Positions 1 through 12,130 of a stretch of DNA of 64,000 nucleotides are shown piece by piece. Location of the stretch: positions 593,738-657,737 of the forward strand of contig MNCI01014175.1 of NCBI GenBank assembly GCA_015680685.1, read 5' to 3'. Position 1 is the stretch's first letter. Every line of letters starts with the position of its first letter. The stretch comes from Gnetum montanum (taxonomy: Eukaryota; Streptophyta; Gnetopsida; Gnetales; Gnetaceae). The notes under the pieces were generated by a model that saw only the letters and a list, made by a program, of their open reading frames with translations, did not search any database and had not been told where the DNA came from. The position numbers and the translations under genes were made by a program.

Positions 1-68
1 GAGTAGCTTTCTTAGGTTGGTAAAGTTGCTTGATGCGATAGCAGGGCTTGTAAATTTGTCAAATTGAT

Positions 69-509
69 TCAAGAACTTGTTTTTGAATTCTTGCCATGTG
101 TTAATAGAGGCATCAGGAAGCATAAGAACCATTGGGTTGCTTTGGTTCTAAATGTTGTTACAAACACTCGACATGCCACATCATTATGTATAATGTTGTG
201 GATCCCTAATAAAGTTTCAAAACATTGTATGTGTTGGCGTGCATCATTCGTAGGGGTTGAAGGATCGAAAAACAAGTTTATGTTTTGAAGGGATCTTGGT
301 ATGTCATGGTAGTTGTGAAAGTTAAAAGGGTTTCTTACTAAGGGGGCCGGGGGTTGATGGGCTGCCATCTTAGTCCGAGGTTTCTTAGGAATTGAACTTG
401 GAAAAAGTAAAGCTCGTTGTTTTCTCAAAGTAAATTGGCGAGTAGCTGGTTGACTAGGGGGAGTAGTATGAGTTCTTTGTTGAGATACTCTGTAAGAAAA
501 GTCACTCAT
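69..509 (-). pseudogene. Ty3/gypsy gag, N-terminal part
   Basis: Gag capsid precursor of an LTR retrotransposon that runs out of the window at its left end. The 146-residue open frame starts about 320 bp downstream of a primer-binding site on the same strand, the usual distance. It has a basic, proline-rich N-terminus and then a run typical of Ty3/gypsy Gag (residues about 60-130): NPFNFHNYHDIPRSL, a mid segment with DVACRVF, and KATQWF near the end, which corresponds to the conserved 'A..W(F/Y)' of the Retrotrans_gag family. The frame stops shortly after that motif, so the copy is probably defective. Lineage is judged from the primer-binding site, which resembles that of the giant Tat element in this window; that part is inference. 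Confidence 0.7.
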
Positions 510-830
510 AAAATGAAAAATAACTAGAAATGTAAAATGCTAATAAACTGTGAAAATTAAAGAAAATAAAAAAACATTTGAATACTATATTTTTTAATTT
601 TTAAAATTTGTAAAAGTAAGATTGAAATTGTAAAATTTCAGAAAAAAAAATTAAAAGGATTGCTAGAATATAAATTTGGAAATTTTGAAAATTTGAAATT
701 AAAATAGAGCAGTAATATTGAAAATGGGAAGACAAAAATTAAATAGACAGTAATAAGAAATATGATAATAATTTTTTTAAAAGAAAAAAAAGAAACATAA
801 AAGGAAAATAAAGAAAAGGTTGAGAAACTG
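510..830 (-). other. AT-rich 5' leader of the left-end element
   Basis: Untranslated leader between the primer-binding site and gag. It is very AT-rich with long A and T runs on the plus strand. I see no reading frame or RNA gene in it. Confidence 0.5.
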
Positions 831-847
831 CCCTGCTTCTAGTGCCA
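831..847 (-). promoter_or_regulatory. Primer-binding site (Tat-like)
   Basis: On the minus strand the sequence reads TGGCACTAGAAGCAGGG, starting with the TGG expected opposite the CCA end of a tRNA. It sits about 5 bp inside the LTR end. It matches the primer-binding sites of the giant element (14615-14631) and the 52.2-kb element at most positions, so the three share a primer tRNA type that is not initiator Met. Confidence 0.6.
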
Positions 848-852
848 AAAAG

Positions 853-2000
853 GTGTTGATGCGTAAATTTTGTACATGCCGCCAACACCTGTGAAAACTC
901 GTTTGAGGAGACTATTGCCTAGGGCGCCTCCCGTATGGGTACGGAAACCCGGGAATAGTCTCAGCTGGAAAGCGCTATGTGACAAAACAATAATAACAAT
1001 ATTTTAAACAAAATATCAAAACAAAAGATTAAATTTGATTTAATATTTAAATACTTCAATTTAATTTAATATTGGAAAATTAAAATAATTTATGCAATTA
1101 AATTCAAATTTCATATGTCCCGCCGTTGCTGCCTTTGTGGCACGTATTCGTCTACTGCAACAACTACTTGGGAGATAAGAGAACTGCTCGTTGCTGCCGT
1201 GGACTCTGCTGTCTACTGTGCTCCCACGATCTGAGTGTTCCTACACTAGAGATAGAACCTGCGGTGGAGGACTGCAGATGGGTGGACAACAACGGGTGGT
1301 GGTGTAGCTGCGGATGAAGAAGAGAGGCCTGTGTCGTGAACGTGGAGGCCGTGACCTCGGCTGTGGCCAGATCTGGCTGAGAAAAGCGCAGATAGATCTG
1401 ACAGAAGGAGGTGGCGGCCAAACAGATGGCGGCGCGGGTGGCGGCCAAACGAAACCCTGACCTAAAACTAACGCAGATCCTGGCCAGAAGAAACCCTCAT
1501 CGGCGGAGCACGCAGAGCGTTGAAGATCCGCGGATCCGTTGTTGCTGTTGTAGCCATGCCTGGAGAAAGATTGGCCGTGACCGCGAACAAAAGAAGTGTT
1601 GGAAGGATCGTCGTGACGGCCAGCGTGAGCCCCGTGGCCACTGTGAGCGCTGTTTCAGCCCAGATGAACGTCACGCCCGAGGCCAAACCCCTGGAAATAG
1701 CGGAGAACTGAAACCTCCTAAAATAGCAAAACTGGCAGCGGAGAACTGAAACCTCCAAAACCTCCAAAAATGACCCCCCACCCCAGAATCTTCCCCCAGC
1801 CTGTTTATAGCGGCGGCCCTGCAAGAGAAAGGAGAAAACCTAACCCTAAATTGCTGGCCACCTTTTCCACATCAACTGCAAGCCACCTAAAAATAAAAAC
1901 ACAAAAAAAAACCTTAAGTTTATATTTTATTTTTCCTTTTAAAAGGCACATTGGTCGTCCTCATTCCTTTTATTTTTATTTTTAGTGATGGGTGATGTCC
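853..2000 (-). repeat. LTR of the left-end Ty3/gypsy element (outer border uncertain)
   Basis: The inner border is placed at the TG on the plus strand (CA end on the minus strand) next to the primer-binding site. The outer border was not found and the right coordinate is approximate. A TATA-like sequence on the minus strand lies near 1803-1810. The segment from about 1120 to 1830 is strikingly GC-rich and CpG-rich against AT-rich flanks. It carries recurring GGCC- and GTGGCC-centred words and a tandem 'gcggagaactgaaacctcc' pair near 1699-1757. Short open frames here overlap on both strands and look like by-products of the high GC content. Confidence 0.45.
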
Positions 2001-2440
2001 TGTTGCTCATAATTTGTTATGTATTAATTTATTTTTCTTTTAACCTAGATTCCTTTTCTCTTTTGTGTTTTATGGGTTTAGACTTGTCTTTGGTTCTTCT
2101 CGATTTTAACTACTTGTGCCCTGAACTCTACCAAACGTATGAATAATTCAGACTCTTAACCGTTTTAAATTTTTGGTGACCTTTTCTTGGTAGTTCACTT
2201 GGGAATTCTTGCCACCTAAATACCACTGTCTATATATTTTAAGCTCCAACGTCACTATTGGTGCCGTAAGAACCACTGCTACCCAGGGGCTAACATGTAT
2301 TTTTGGAATTATGAATAGAAGTTGGAACGGAGAGAACCTGTAAAGGTGTTGAAATCCATGGGACAAATAGGTAATTTTATTTTATCCTATGCATGTATTC
2401 CTTCTTGACTATTTCCATGTGAAACAAGAATTTCAATATG
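2001..2440. other. No recognised gene
   Basis: AT-rich sequence between two retroelement fragments. No coding similarity, RNA gene or clear repeat border was seen. Confidence 0.4.
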
Positions 2441-3503
2441 TAGGCGAGGGAGAGTGCAACGAGGAAAAACAAAGAAAAAATCCATATGGTGACATGAATG
2501 ACCTCTGTTGCTTATCAAAATACTATTGTTTTAATGATGGTCACTTTTGATCAAGGCCCTATGCCTAGCATGGGTGAGGTTGGCCTCAACAGAAACATGA
2601 GCAACTCAAGGAACATTTTAGAGATTAGGTGGACATGTATAAATAGATTAACAAAAAAGAAATCTAGATGGTGAAAGCCAAAATTAGTTCCATCCTTGCT
2701 TAAAATCCAAATTAGCAACCCCTCTTGGATAGTACTACCCATGTTCACTAGGCCAAGGTAAAGAATAAAGACCTACAAATAGAAGATCTAATAGAATACA
2801 TGGGATTAGAAAACCTCTAGTATGCTAATTTAGCCATGTTAAAAGTAGGTAGTCCTAGAGCAAGTTAGAGTAGTAAGTAGTAGTAGCCTACATCATGTAT
2901 GAGAAGGAGTTTGTTGACAGAAAAGATGCACTAAAAAAATTACATGTGGCAAACTCTAAACTAGAAATTGTCAAAGCTAGCTACTAGGGACAAAAGGATG
3001 TAGTAGCAAACCTAGTACATCAAATTTCAGATTATTAAGAACTTAGAAAGATACCCAAAGCTTTTGAAGAAGATAGGTAATAGTTTGCAACATGGTACAC
3101 AAAAGCTAATTAGATGTTTCTATAATTGCCATTTTCATGGAAAGTACCAGCTCCATCCAACATTACAAAATCATCATGGATGGTACATGAGTAGAAGAAG
3201 AAAAGATTCAGGTGCTGCTAAACTAATACCAATTCCAAAAGCCTAATGACAAAGGAAAAATGTTGATGGAAGAGCCTCCACCACATGGAACATGAATTAC
3301 ATTGTGCTACTTCAAATTTTATTTTGTTTGATTTTGTTTCGTCATGTAACTATTTCATTTTGTAAAAACATCATTGTGGCATTCTAAGTCATGTAAATAG
3401 TTAGTTACTCATGTACAGTTAAGTCTACCTTCTAATTTTGTAAGGGGATCTATCCTCATTTTGTTTTAACTCAAGGATGAGATTCTAGTCAATCGTGGAG
3501 ATA
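2441..3503 (+). mobile_element. 3' internal end of a family B retroelement
   Basis: Non-coding or fully decayed sequence just upstream of LTR B1. It resembles the stretch just upstream of LTR B2 (about 11880-12130). Both contain an 'agcctccaccacatggaacatg'-like or related segment and then a conserved 'aggatgag...tagtcaatc...gatatga' run that leads into the LTR, which is where a polypurine tract is expected. Short open frames here have no recognisable similarity. It is truncated on the left. Confidence 0.45.
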
Positions 3504-4345
3504 TGATAAAGTCAAATTTTTTATTTTTGTGATATCATATCAATGATGTCATAACCCATGTTACATCATCATTCATATGATGTTTCAAGATCTGTGTAGT
3601 CCTATAAATATCAACACTTGAATGCATAATTAATAACTTTTCATTTCAAATCTTCAAGAAACTCTTGTGGTTTTATTTCATAGTTGTAATAGAAGTGAAT
3701 GCTTGTAGTATGATGTTTAGAAATTGAACAGCATCTTTATTCGAGTGAATTATATTTGGATGTAGTTCATGAACAAAAATAAAGATCAAAAATACTTTCC
3801 ATCATTGTAGCATCCAGATAGTTTTATTTGCTTACTTAACTTAATTGTTTCTATTTTCTTAGTTTAACACTTTACATTTCAAATCACTTTATTTTACACA
3901 TCACTAGTAAGTAGAATGGATATGACTAGTTTCAAGCACTAAGTGAAGCTATTTGATAACCCAGTAGTGGTGTTGCTTGGTTTGCCTAGTAGTAATTCCA
4001 CTTGATAATCCCAATGATAGCTACACAAGTCCAAGGCATGTACAATAGACTAGGATCAAATGTCCATTGCATTAGGCTAAGATAGGTTTATGTTTTCTTA
4101 GTTAACTAGACTTAGAACTTATTCAATCATGTTTACTTTAGGAGCACTTAAGAGCCTTACAACATCAGTTAATCGTACACCTCACTAAGATCTAAACCAT
4201 AGACATAAAATTCGCAAGCTTAAAGTTGGAAGAAAAAAATCATGAACTTAACATCAATCCTTAGCATATCAGTGAATTACAATTTGGTTACACATGAGTA
4301 CTCATGACTTATATGGTAGAGTGTTAGATGCTCCACTACTCATCA
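3504..4345 (+). repeat. Family B LTR, copy B1
   Basis: Identified by comparison with the LTRs at 12131, 48475, 57213 and 63684. Shared landmarks in order: TGAT(G/A)A start, TATA box (CCTATAAATATC, about 3602), 'ggatctttattcgag'-like run, 'cttggtaatcc(c/t)agtag' repeats, and a '...ctcatca' end. Just upstream of the TATA box lie short palindromes (GATATC, ATCATATGAT) that are not shared with the other copies. The right end abuts the minus-strand RT fragment, so this LTR insertion or a deletion truncated that element. Confidence 0.6.
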
Positions 4346-5170
4346 ATATCGCACACAAAGACTAAATTTTTCTTCAAACAAGAGAGCATAGGTCCTATAA
4401 TAGAACTAAGATTCCTAATAAATCTCCTATAGAATCTAACTAAGCCAAGAACATATCTCATCTTTCCCACATCTCTAGATGAAGGCCATTTCTTTATTAC
4501 CTTGATCTTGCTTGGTTTTATCTTAACTTGATTCTTAGAGATAATATGATCTAAGTACATAGTTTTTCTCTTCATAAAGTGGCATTTATTGGCATTGATC
4601 ATCAAGTTTTCCTCTTGTAATTTGAAGCATACAATCCTCAAATATTGTACATGGTTCTCTTCATTAGAACTATGCATAAGGATGACATTCAGGAAAATAG
4701 TGTAACATTTACTATTAAAATCCCTTAGAACCTCATGCATGAGCCTCATAAATGTGGCTAGAGCATTAGTTAGCCTAAATGGCATGGCTAATTACTCATA
4801 CAAGCCATTTGATATCTTAAAGATTATTTTTCATTCATCTTCCCATCTAATTCTTATTTGATGATAATCACTTTTTAAATCAATTTTAGAAAAAACACTC
4901 AACATTGGTAAGCACATCAAGAATGTCATCCATCCTAGGAATAGAAAATTTATACTTGATAGTAATTCTATTAATATCGCAAAAATCTATACACATCCTT
5001 AATTTATCTATATCCTTCTTTGGAACTAACACATCTAGAATGACACAAGGAGAGATGGATTCCTTATTAAAACCATTAGAGAGTAATTCACTTGCTTGCT
5101 TAATTCTTCCCTCTGATTTGTAGTCATATGGTAGACTCTTTCATCTGAAATTATAGCTTCCAATATGAAG
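4346..5170 (-). pseudogene. Ty3/gypsy reverse transcriptase, truncated
   Basis: Polymerase fragment of a Ty3/gypsy element. Reading leftwards on the minus strand one sees LVPKKDIDKLRMCID, the INRITIKYKFSIPRMDD segment, KIDLKSDYHQIRIR, then MPFRLTNALATFMRLMHEVLR and GLVRFYRRFIRNLSS. These are RT blocks in the correct order. The catalytic YxDD box reads FLNV, so both aspartates are altered or lost. Frameshifts and stops separate the N-terminal and C-terminal halves. RNase H and integrase are missing because the element is cut at LTR B1. The MCID...ITIKY signature suggests a chromovirus-like lineage; that is tentative. Confidence 0.8.
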
Positions 5171-5633
5171 TAGATTTGATGCTAGATGAACATTATTGGT
5201 GGAGGTCCTTCCAATTTTCCATTGAAAACATTAGCAATTCCAATGGCTACACTACTAGATGAGGTTCATTTATATGCTTCTCTTTACTTGTTGCAAGGGA
5301 TGACATGATGACAAAACCATGCCTAGCCTCTTCATGTTCTTCTAGGTACTCTTGCTCACTAAGCAAGATTAATGTGGCATTAATAGGAGCATTTTCCTTG
5401 TACTAATTTGAAGTCATATGGATGAGTTCATGTATCCCATATTCTCATGGGATAAACCAAACATTTCTTACATCAGTAAAAGAAGCCTTGTTATCAAAGT
5501 TTCAAGGTCTCTCCAAAATAATATTAGCACAATAAATTAAGAGGATATCACAATGTACCTTGTCTCTAAAGGATCCAATTTTGAAAGACAACAGACACTT
5601 CTCCTTCACCTCTTGGAAATAATCCTTGGAAAT

Positions 5634-5850
5634 CTAATGAACTCTATAGGGCCTAGGATGTGGAAACATCTTTAAACTAGGTAGAGAAATAGTCTTTGAA
5701 GAAATCACATTTTCTTGAGCACCCCCATCAATTAAAATATATATCCATTTAACACTATCAAAACACCTAGCTCCAATCCTAAAGAGAATTTTCCTACTAG
5801 GATTCTCATTAGCATTTGCATTTTTCATAAAAATGGAAGAATTAATTTTA
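5634..5850 (-). pseudogene. Ty3/gypsy aspartic protease fragment
   Basis: Retropepsin region of the same decayed element as the RT at 4346-5170. The 64-residue open frame contains WIYILIDGGAQENVISS, in which IDGGA corresponds to the D-(S/T/G)-G-(A/S) active-site loop and is followed by the usual asparagine and hydrophobic residues. Its position between gag-like sequence on the right and RT on the left is the expected order for a minus-strand element. Confidence 0.7.
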
Positions 5851-5859
5851 GTAATATCT

Positions 5860-7060
5860 TCAATCCTTAGTACATGAGGGTTACCTTTATTAGAGGACTA
5901 TTCCTTTCCCAAGCTTCTTATCTTTGGAGATCCTTGGCTTTTTCTACCTTCATTACTAGTATCCATTTTCACCATAATTAAAGCATTGAAGTTCGGATGC
6001 ATAGCCATTTCGTTGATCCATTCTATTCTTGTAGTAGTCATTCTTGAAATCTTGGCCTTCTTTGAACTTCTCTTGCTTCTCCTTTGTGCTTCTTTAGGAT
6101 TTTCCTTCTCTTTATCTCCTTTCTTACCTTTAGAAGCTTTTTATTATTTACATTTAGAAGATTTGGGACCTTTATTATAGCCTTGGAGCTTCTTCTCTAC
6201 CTTAAGAGACAATTCAAAAGTCTCATCCAATGTTTGAGACTCATAGCATGTTAGCTATTGTTGATATTTTCTCTTTAATCCTCCTTGGAAATTGGATGCT
6301 TGCTCATAATCATTCTAATGAACTTTTACAAGTTGGAAATCTTTACAAAAATTCATGTAAAAGTATTTAATAATCTTATCACCTTGCCTTATATAGTTCA
6401 ATTTTTTAATTACTTCTTGCCAATGCTAGATCTTCTTAAAATTTTGTTTGAGCATGAATTACATCAGGGACTAATCTTTGATAGGAGTTCCATTACTTAT
6501 AGCTAAGCATGGCTCTCTTTCCTCCACTAAATTTTTTTCATACGATCAAGCTTGGTTTTAGCATATGACACCTTTTGAAGATTTACCATATCTTCTAGCT
6601 TAAATTACTTATTCAAAGTCTTGAGCTAAGATAGAAAAGATTCAATGTCTTTCACCCTATTGAATATCTTTACTTCCACATGAGGTATTCTAGAGGCATG
6701 CCTAAAAGCCTTTGCAAAAGTGATATTTATTTCTTCCATTGGGTGTCTTTAAGGTTTGGAAGTTGATCCATTTTTCCTCACTCTTGGAAATCTAGACCTT
6801 TCGAACCTTGACTCAAAAATTGGAGAATGAGGGATTTCATCATAGTTCTCATCTTTCCCAATGTCTTCATCCCTAAAAGAAATTTCATCTTCAAGATCAG
6901 GCATGGGTGGGCTTCGTTGATGAAGAAGCCTTTGGTGAAGAAAATTTAGAGTTGATATCTTTATTTTATCCTTGTGGTGTTGGCGGTTGATCTTTCTTTT
7001 CTTCAAGATTTTCAATTTTATCCACAAGAGCTTGGAAGGAATCCCTCAACTTTGTCATGT
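5860..7060 (-). pseudogene. Ty3/gypsy gag remnant
   Basis: Decayed Gag of the minus-strand element. At about 5960-6060 the minus strand encodes a run with CFNYGENGY, which looks like a damaged CCHC zinc knuckle (CxxCxxxGH). An open frame at 6749-7027 carries an acidic and basic mixed segment (DLEDEISFRDEDIGKDENYDE) followed by an arginine-rich stretch, plausible for the N-terminal half of Gag. Several frameshifts break it. No intact capsid motif is readable. Confidence 0.5.
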
Positions 7061-7446
7061 TCTTGACTAAGACCTGGACTAATTTCTTCTTGGGTGTCAT
7101 GATCAAATAGACCTAAATGACAAATTAAAAAAGGATTAATAGTACCTAAAATGTAAGATGGAGTACCCAAACGAATGCAAAAAGAGTAAGAAAAATCACT
7201 AACAGAATTCAAATAATTCCCACAAATCCTAACTAAAGAAGGTTAATGGATATCTTAAACAATGAGATTTCTCAATACCCAATTTAATTGATCATATCAA
7301 ATGACCAGAAGGAGGCTAATTAAATCATAATTGATCATGGAAATTATCAATAAAACTAAAAACCAAAATAAACTTAAAAATGAGTGAATTCTTATGAATT
7401 GTTGTAGTGGATTTCATTCCCTGAGGCAATTATCTTCCAATTTTTT

Positions 7447-7458
7447 GCTCTAATACCA
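7447..7458 (-). promoter_or_regulatory. Primer-binding site, initiator tRNA-Met type
   Basis: The minus strand reads TGGTATTAGAGC, one change from the standard plant TGGTATCAGAGC site. It lies three bases inside the CATCA end of an LTR. This fixes the orientation of the 4.3-7.5 kb element and shows it is unrelated to the Tat elements here, which use another primer. Confidence 0.8.
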
Positions 7459-7461
7459 ATT

Positions 7462-8245
7462 TGATGAGGACCAATGCTTCAATACCAGAAGTGCAATCCC
7501 AATCTTTAAACTTGTAAGATGAATTAAGATAAGAAAGGAAATAGATCTTTATTCTTGCAAAATCATGATAGAAAAATTACAAAGCTAAAAGAAATTTGCT
7601 CAAGGATAAATAAGGGCTCAATAAAACCGCACTCACAACTCTTCACACAACACACAACTCATAATGACTAAAAGAATTACAACATGGAAGCTTAATTAGA
7701 GCTAAAACCATATCCTCTTAATTCTCTCCCAACACTCTCTCATAATTCACTCCTCTTATCCTTTCAAATGAAAGGCTTTGATCCCTTTTTGTAGTTGCTT
7801 CATCCTTTTATCAGTGCTCAAAATACAAATTTATGGTTGTGATAAGTCTTGGAAATGTCTTGGACATGTCTAAGAAGTCTGCGTTGAGAGAACTATTGAA
7901 CATTGAACTTCTTCCTAGAAGTCTCACAAGTATAATGCACTTTCAATTGTTTTCTCTTTCCTTTTGAACATGTAGAATAATACAAAAACAAAAACACATA
8001 TAAGGTACAAAGAACACATATAAAAACATAGTTTAAGGATGTTACATGGGTTAGATGATCTTCTCATCAATTATCTCACCTCATTATCTCATATCATGGT
8101 CATCTACTAATTTTCATTATGTGGACTACATAATCCTAAAATAATTTCTTATAAAGGTATGATCTTTAACCTAAATCATCATTCGATATTCAAGGTTCCT
8201 AGGAACTCCTTGTGATGTGGTCATGCAAAGGTATTTTAGGCATCA
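7462..8245 (-). repeat. 5' LTR of the minus-strand Ty3/gypsy element
   Basis: The inner border is secure because it abuts the primer-binding site and begins TGATGAGG on the plus strand. The outer border is a guess: a CATCA at 8241-8245 would give inverted termini TGATG...CATCA. The sequence is AT-rich with no coding content. The matching 3' LTR is absent because the element is truncated at 4346. Confidence 0.45.
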
Positions 8246-8940
8246 GCTTGCTTTAAAGAGGACTCACTTGCATAGCTCTTGGTTTCCTTTAGTTTAAACC
8301 CCATTACCATAAGCCTCAATTTGATTGCTGGCAATCTTGATAACCTACATTGTCCAATTTGTGCTTGTTTTGTTTTAGAAAACATATTCTATTTACCCAT
8401 TCCACACACTTAATTTTCTCTAACTTGTGAACCAAAACCTCATAAGATGTTTTTATCTTAGTTCCATAGCTATCTAGCTTCCATTTGGCTCATTTCATCC
8501 CTAGAATCTATGAAATTTCTTAGTTTTTTAATTGAAGAAAATGTTTGTAAATGGCTATGTTGACACAACCTCATTGATGTATCCATATTGCTGTTGTATA
8601 AAATTACTATATATGCACAGAACTTAGCTCATTTTTTCACATTTTACCTCAAATGAAAAGCCAGTTTTTGCAATTTTCTTACAACCTAGAAGCATCCTAG
8701 AGTTATAACTTCCTTACCTCTTATCCTTTTCTACCGAATTTTCAATCCTTGAGCTTTTAGAGGTATACTTCAGATCATGTGGACATCAATTCTAGGCTTT
8801 GACAAACATTTTTCTAACATCTCATAGATCAAGTATTAAAATAATGATCCCAAGAACTAATACCAATAATCAAGCTCCTTTGAAGTGGAAATAAAATAAT
8901 AATAAAATATTCTTATGTACTTGCAATCACTAAAAAGGGA
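8246..8940. other. No recognised gene
   Basis: AT-rich spacer between two retroelement remnants. Nothing coding or repetitive was recognised. Confidence 0.4.
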
Positions 8941-11900
8941 CTAGCGATAAAATTTCAAAATTTTTTGCCAAAATTAACCTAAAAAATGATTGAAATATAT
9001 ACAAACTTAAGAGGATTAAATCAAAATGACTAATCTAGGGTTATTTTTGTAATTGCATATGGCACCAAAATGAGAATCATAAGCAAGAGAATCATCACAA
9101 CCAAGGAGGAAATGACCTTGAGGAGGAAAATAACAATTGCAATAACAATAACAAAAACCCCCCTCCTCACCCCCAAGAACAATCCACTAAGGTTACTTAT
9201 CCTTCCAAGCCCTTCCATGAAGAGCCTAAGGTGCAATCTATTCATTAGATTTCCATAGTAGAAATAGGCCAATCTAGGTAGGATGAGGTTCTAAAACCTA
9301 GGTCCAAGTTGGAGAACATGCTCATTGAGACCTACCTAGAAAAGGCTTAAATTAAGATGGTTGAGAGCTCAATCCTTCTAGAATTCAACTTTGGATCCTT
9401 CCTTGAGATATAGTTAGAAGACATAGATACCTAGTTTCAAGAGTCTCCACTATGGCCTACTCTCTCCATTAGTCGGAAATGGTACATGGAAGAGGCCTAT
9501 CTCTTTTGGAATAATACCCAAGAAAATGCCATTGTCAAAATCAAGGATATCATGATCTCCTATTTGATTAATGCCATAGAAAAATCCCTCAAGTTGCCTA
9601 AAATCAAGATAAAGCTAGCAAATATATCCATCTAAGAAGATCCCAACGTAAAGAAGGAATGGATGTGATAGTGCTATGGAGTGGATTGCAAGGGGTACAA
9701 TGCCCTCACTAAAGCAAAGCAAGACTACTTTAAAATCATAGCCTATCACCTCAATCCCATGGTGAGGCCAAGTAAGATGACTATCTTCTCTGCAAGTGCA
9801 TGTATGACTCTGAGTGGGAAATTCTAGATCATCCTTTTTCAACTCATCTTCCTCAAAATTAAGAAATGGTTCAAGGAGAATGATAAGGATAGGAAGACAC
9901 TTTCCTTTTCCTAGTTAATCAAAAAACTATACAAAGGGAAGGCATAGCCCACTATGCCAATGATATCATCTGTAGGAATGCTACTACATTGTTGCAAGAG
10001 ATGATGAAGAATAAGGCTTCTGCTAAGCTTCAAGAGGAAGATGTGTTATCTCCACCATCACTTGCAACACTAGATTTAACTTTAGAAATGTTAGTAGCTA
10101 CTAAATGCCTAAGGAAGCTTTGGAAATAGCTACAATAACAAGCCTTTTGTGATGATGGTAAATTATTATTTTACTATCCAATCATAATTCATCTCAATGA
10201 GGTCACTAGGATTATCAACTAGCTAACGGATGAACTAGCCTTGATGTTCTTCATGAAAAGAAATCAAGATCCTATTCATACCAACCCCAATGATAGAGAA
10301 GTAACTATGTTTATTCCAAGGTAAGTATTCCATAAAATCTCTAAGAATGCATTAGTTTTCTCTATCATGCTAGAAGAAGGGGGAAGAAGCAGCAATTCTA
10401 GTCATGCCACATAAGGGATAGGAGACTATAGTGGAGGTGGCTATAGATAGGATTGGAAAGGCTTTAAGTGCTCCTATGGAATCTGTCTCCAACATTGTTT
10501 CCATGGTAGATGTCCAAATTTCTATAGGATTTGGAAGTAGAGCAATGAATGTAGCATGAACAAGTGCTAGAATGACCAGTCAAAGGTAAGCAATTGATTC
10601 TACAGATCTTCAATCTTTCAAAAGACATTTCAGCCACTCATTCATAGTTGCTAGAGACAAGGAGTAAGTTACTCATCACTCATGCACAACTCAATAAGAC
10701 CACCATTATCAATCAATTGTTGGTGATGAAGGTTGTAAAAATTAGAGTCCACTTGTCTAACATGTTCATTCTTAGGCTTGACCTTACTAGGGATGAAGCT
10801 TTCTAGTAGCTTCAGTAGAGAATCCAAGAGGCCAAGAATGCAAAAGAAATGGTGATCTTTGATGCATCATTGTTGAAAGTAATGATGAATTCCTCTAGTG
10901 GTGACCTTTAATAGACATGTTAAGAAAATCTTGCTCTAACTCAAAAAAAATCACTTCCTATGAAATGTTAGACAATAGAAGGAGCAACTAGTAGAATACA
11001 TTCATCAATAATAAGAACAAATTGCAAAATTGAACCATGATGTGATGAGGTTAGTTAGTGAAAATAGGAATCACTTAATGAATGGAATTTATGCTCTTTA
11101 CCAGAAAACTATTATTGAGATCACCACCTAGATAAACAAGGCTCTCCAGTACAAAAGGGTGAAGAATCACTATGAGAAGCAAGTCAAAATGCTTAAGGAA
11201 ATCAATAAAAAAGAGATCAAAATGGCAATGGTAAAGGTAAATGAAGCCTTCCAGCAACTTCACCAAAGATATGATGTATGGAAGCCTATCATTAATGTCC
11301 TTAGCATCTACAGGTAGGCAAAAACTAGCTTGGAGGAGTTGTAAATTAAGGAGATGACTAAGTACATGAAGTTAGCTAACCTTTGATATGTAAATTTGGT
11401 AATGCTAACAGTGAGAAGGCCTAGATCAAAGCTTAAGAAGAAAGTGGCAAGCTCCTACCTCCTCTATGAGGTACAATTTAAGTTCCACAAAGAAATTATG
11501 CAATAAATGAAAGTGGCCAATGCAGAGCTTGAAGTTCTCAAGAGAAAATTTGAAGATTAGAGATTAGTTGCTAAGAACTTGACCAAAAGAATGAATGACT
11601 ACGAGGAACTATAAACCCTTATTTATATGATCAACATTAAATATAAATAGTTCATAGCATAGTTTGTCAACATGAAGGAGATATTTCTAGCAATTCCTTA
11701 TCCATGAAATGTACTAGCATCAACTAGTCTAGGAAAAACCTCCTAGACAATCAATGGATCATGGATCAAGGAGGAAAATATGAAGTCACTCCTAGACATC
11801 TTCAAATTTTTGAAAGTAGCAGCAGAAATAATAGGGCATCCTAGGCCATCAACAAGATCAGGACATGATGAGGGATCCTTCAAGCCATAAGAACCTCCAT

Positions 11901-12130
11901 CTCCATGCACGGTGTGGACACATCATTTTAGTTTTATCAACAATCCAGGTGTTTTTTGTAATAACTTGTTGTAATCAGTTCAATATTTTGTAATATGAAG
12001 CTTGGAATTTGTCTATCATTATAATTAGCTAGTTAGTCAATTGTTAATTCCATGTTCCTCAAGATTTTATAAGAATCTCAATCCCATTTTTCTCTACTTG
12101 AGGATGAGTTTTTAGTCATTCATGAAAATA
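8941..12130 (+). mobile_element. Decayed internal region of a family B-type retroelement
   Basis: Plus-strand sequence upstream of LTR B2 that was once coding: short readable runs are separated by many stops. Around 9470-9640 one frame reads SRKWYMEEAYLFWNN followed by IVKIKDIMISYLINAIEKSLK, vaguely Gag-like. Around 11040-11640 another reads as a lysine- and glutamate-rich, heptad-like coiled coil (for example YEKQVKMLKEINKKEIKMA). No protease, RT or integrase motif is visible. It may be a non-autonomous element with a long structural ORF; I do not recognise the protein. Confidence 0.4.

Noticed and set aside
1164-1824. Overlapping open frames on both strands in the GC-rich block
   Set aside because: Simultaneous long frames on both strands reflect high GC content and repeated GGCC words inside an LTR; no domain is recognisable.
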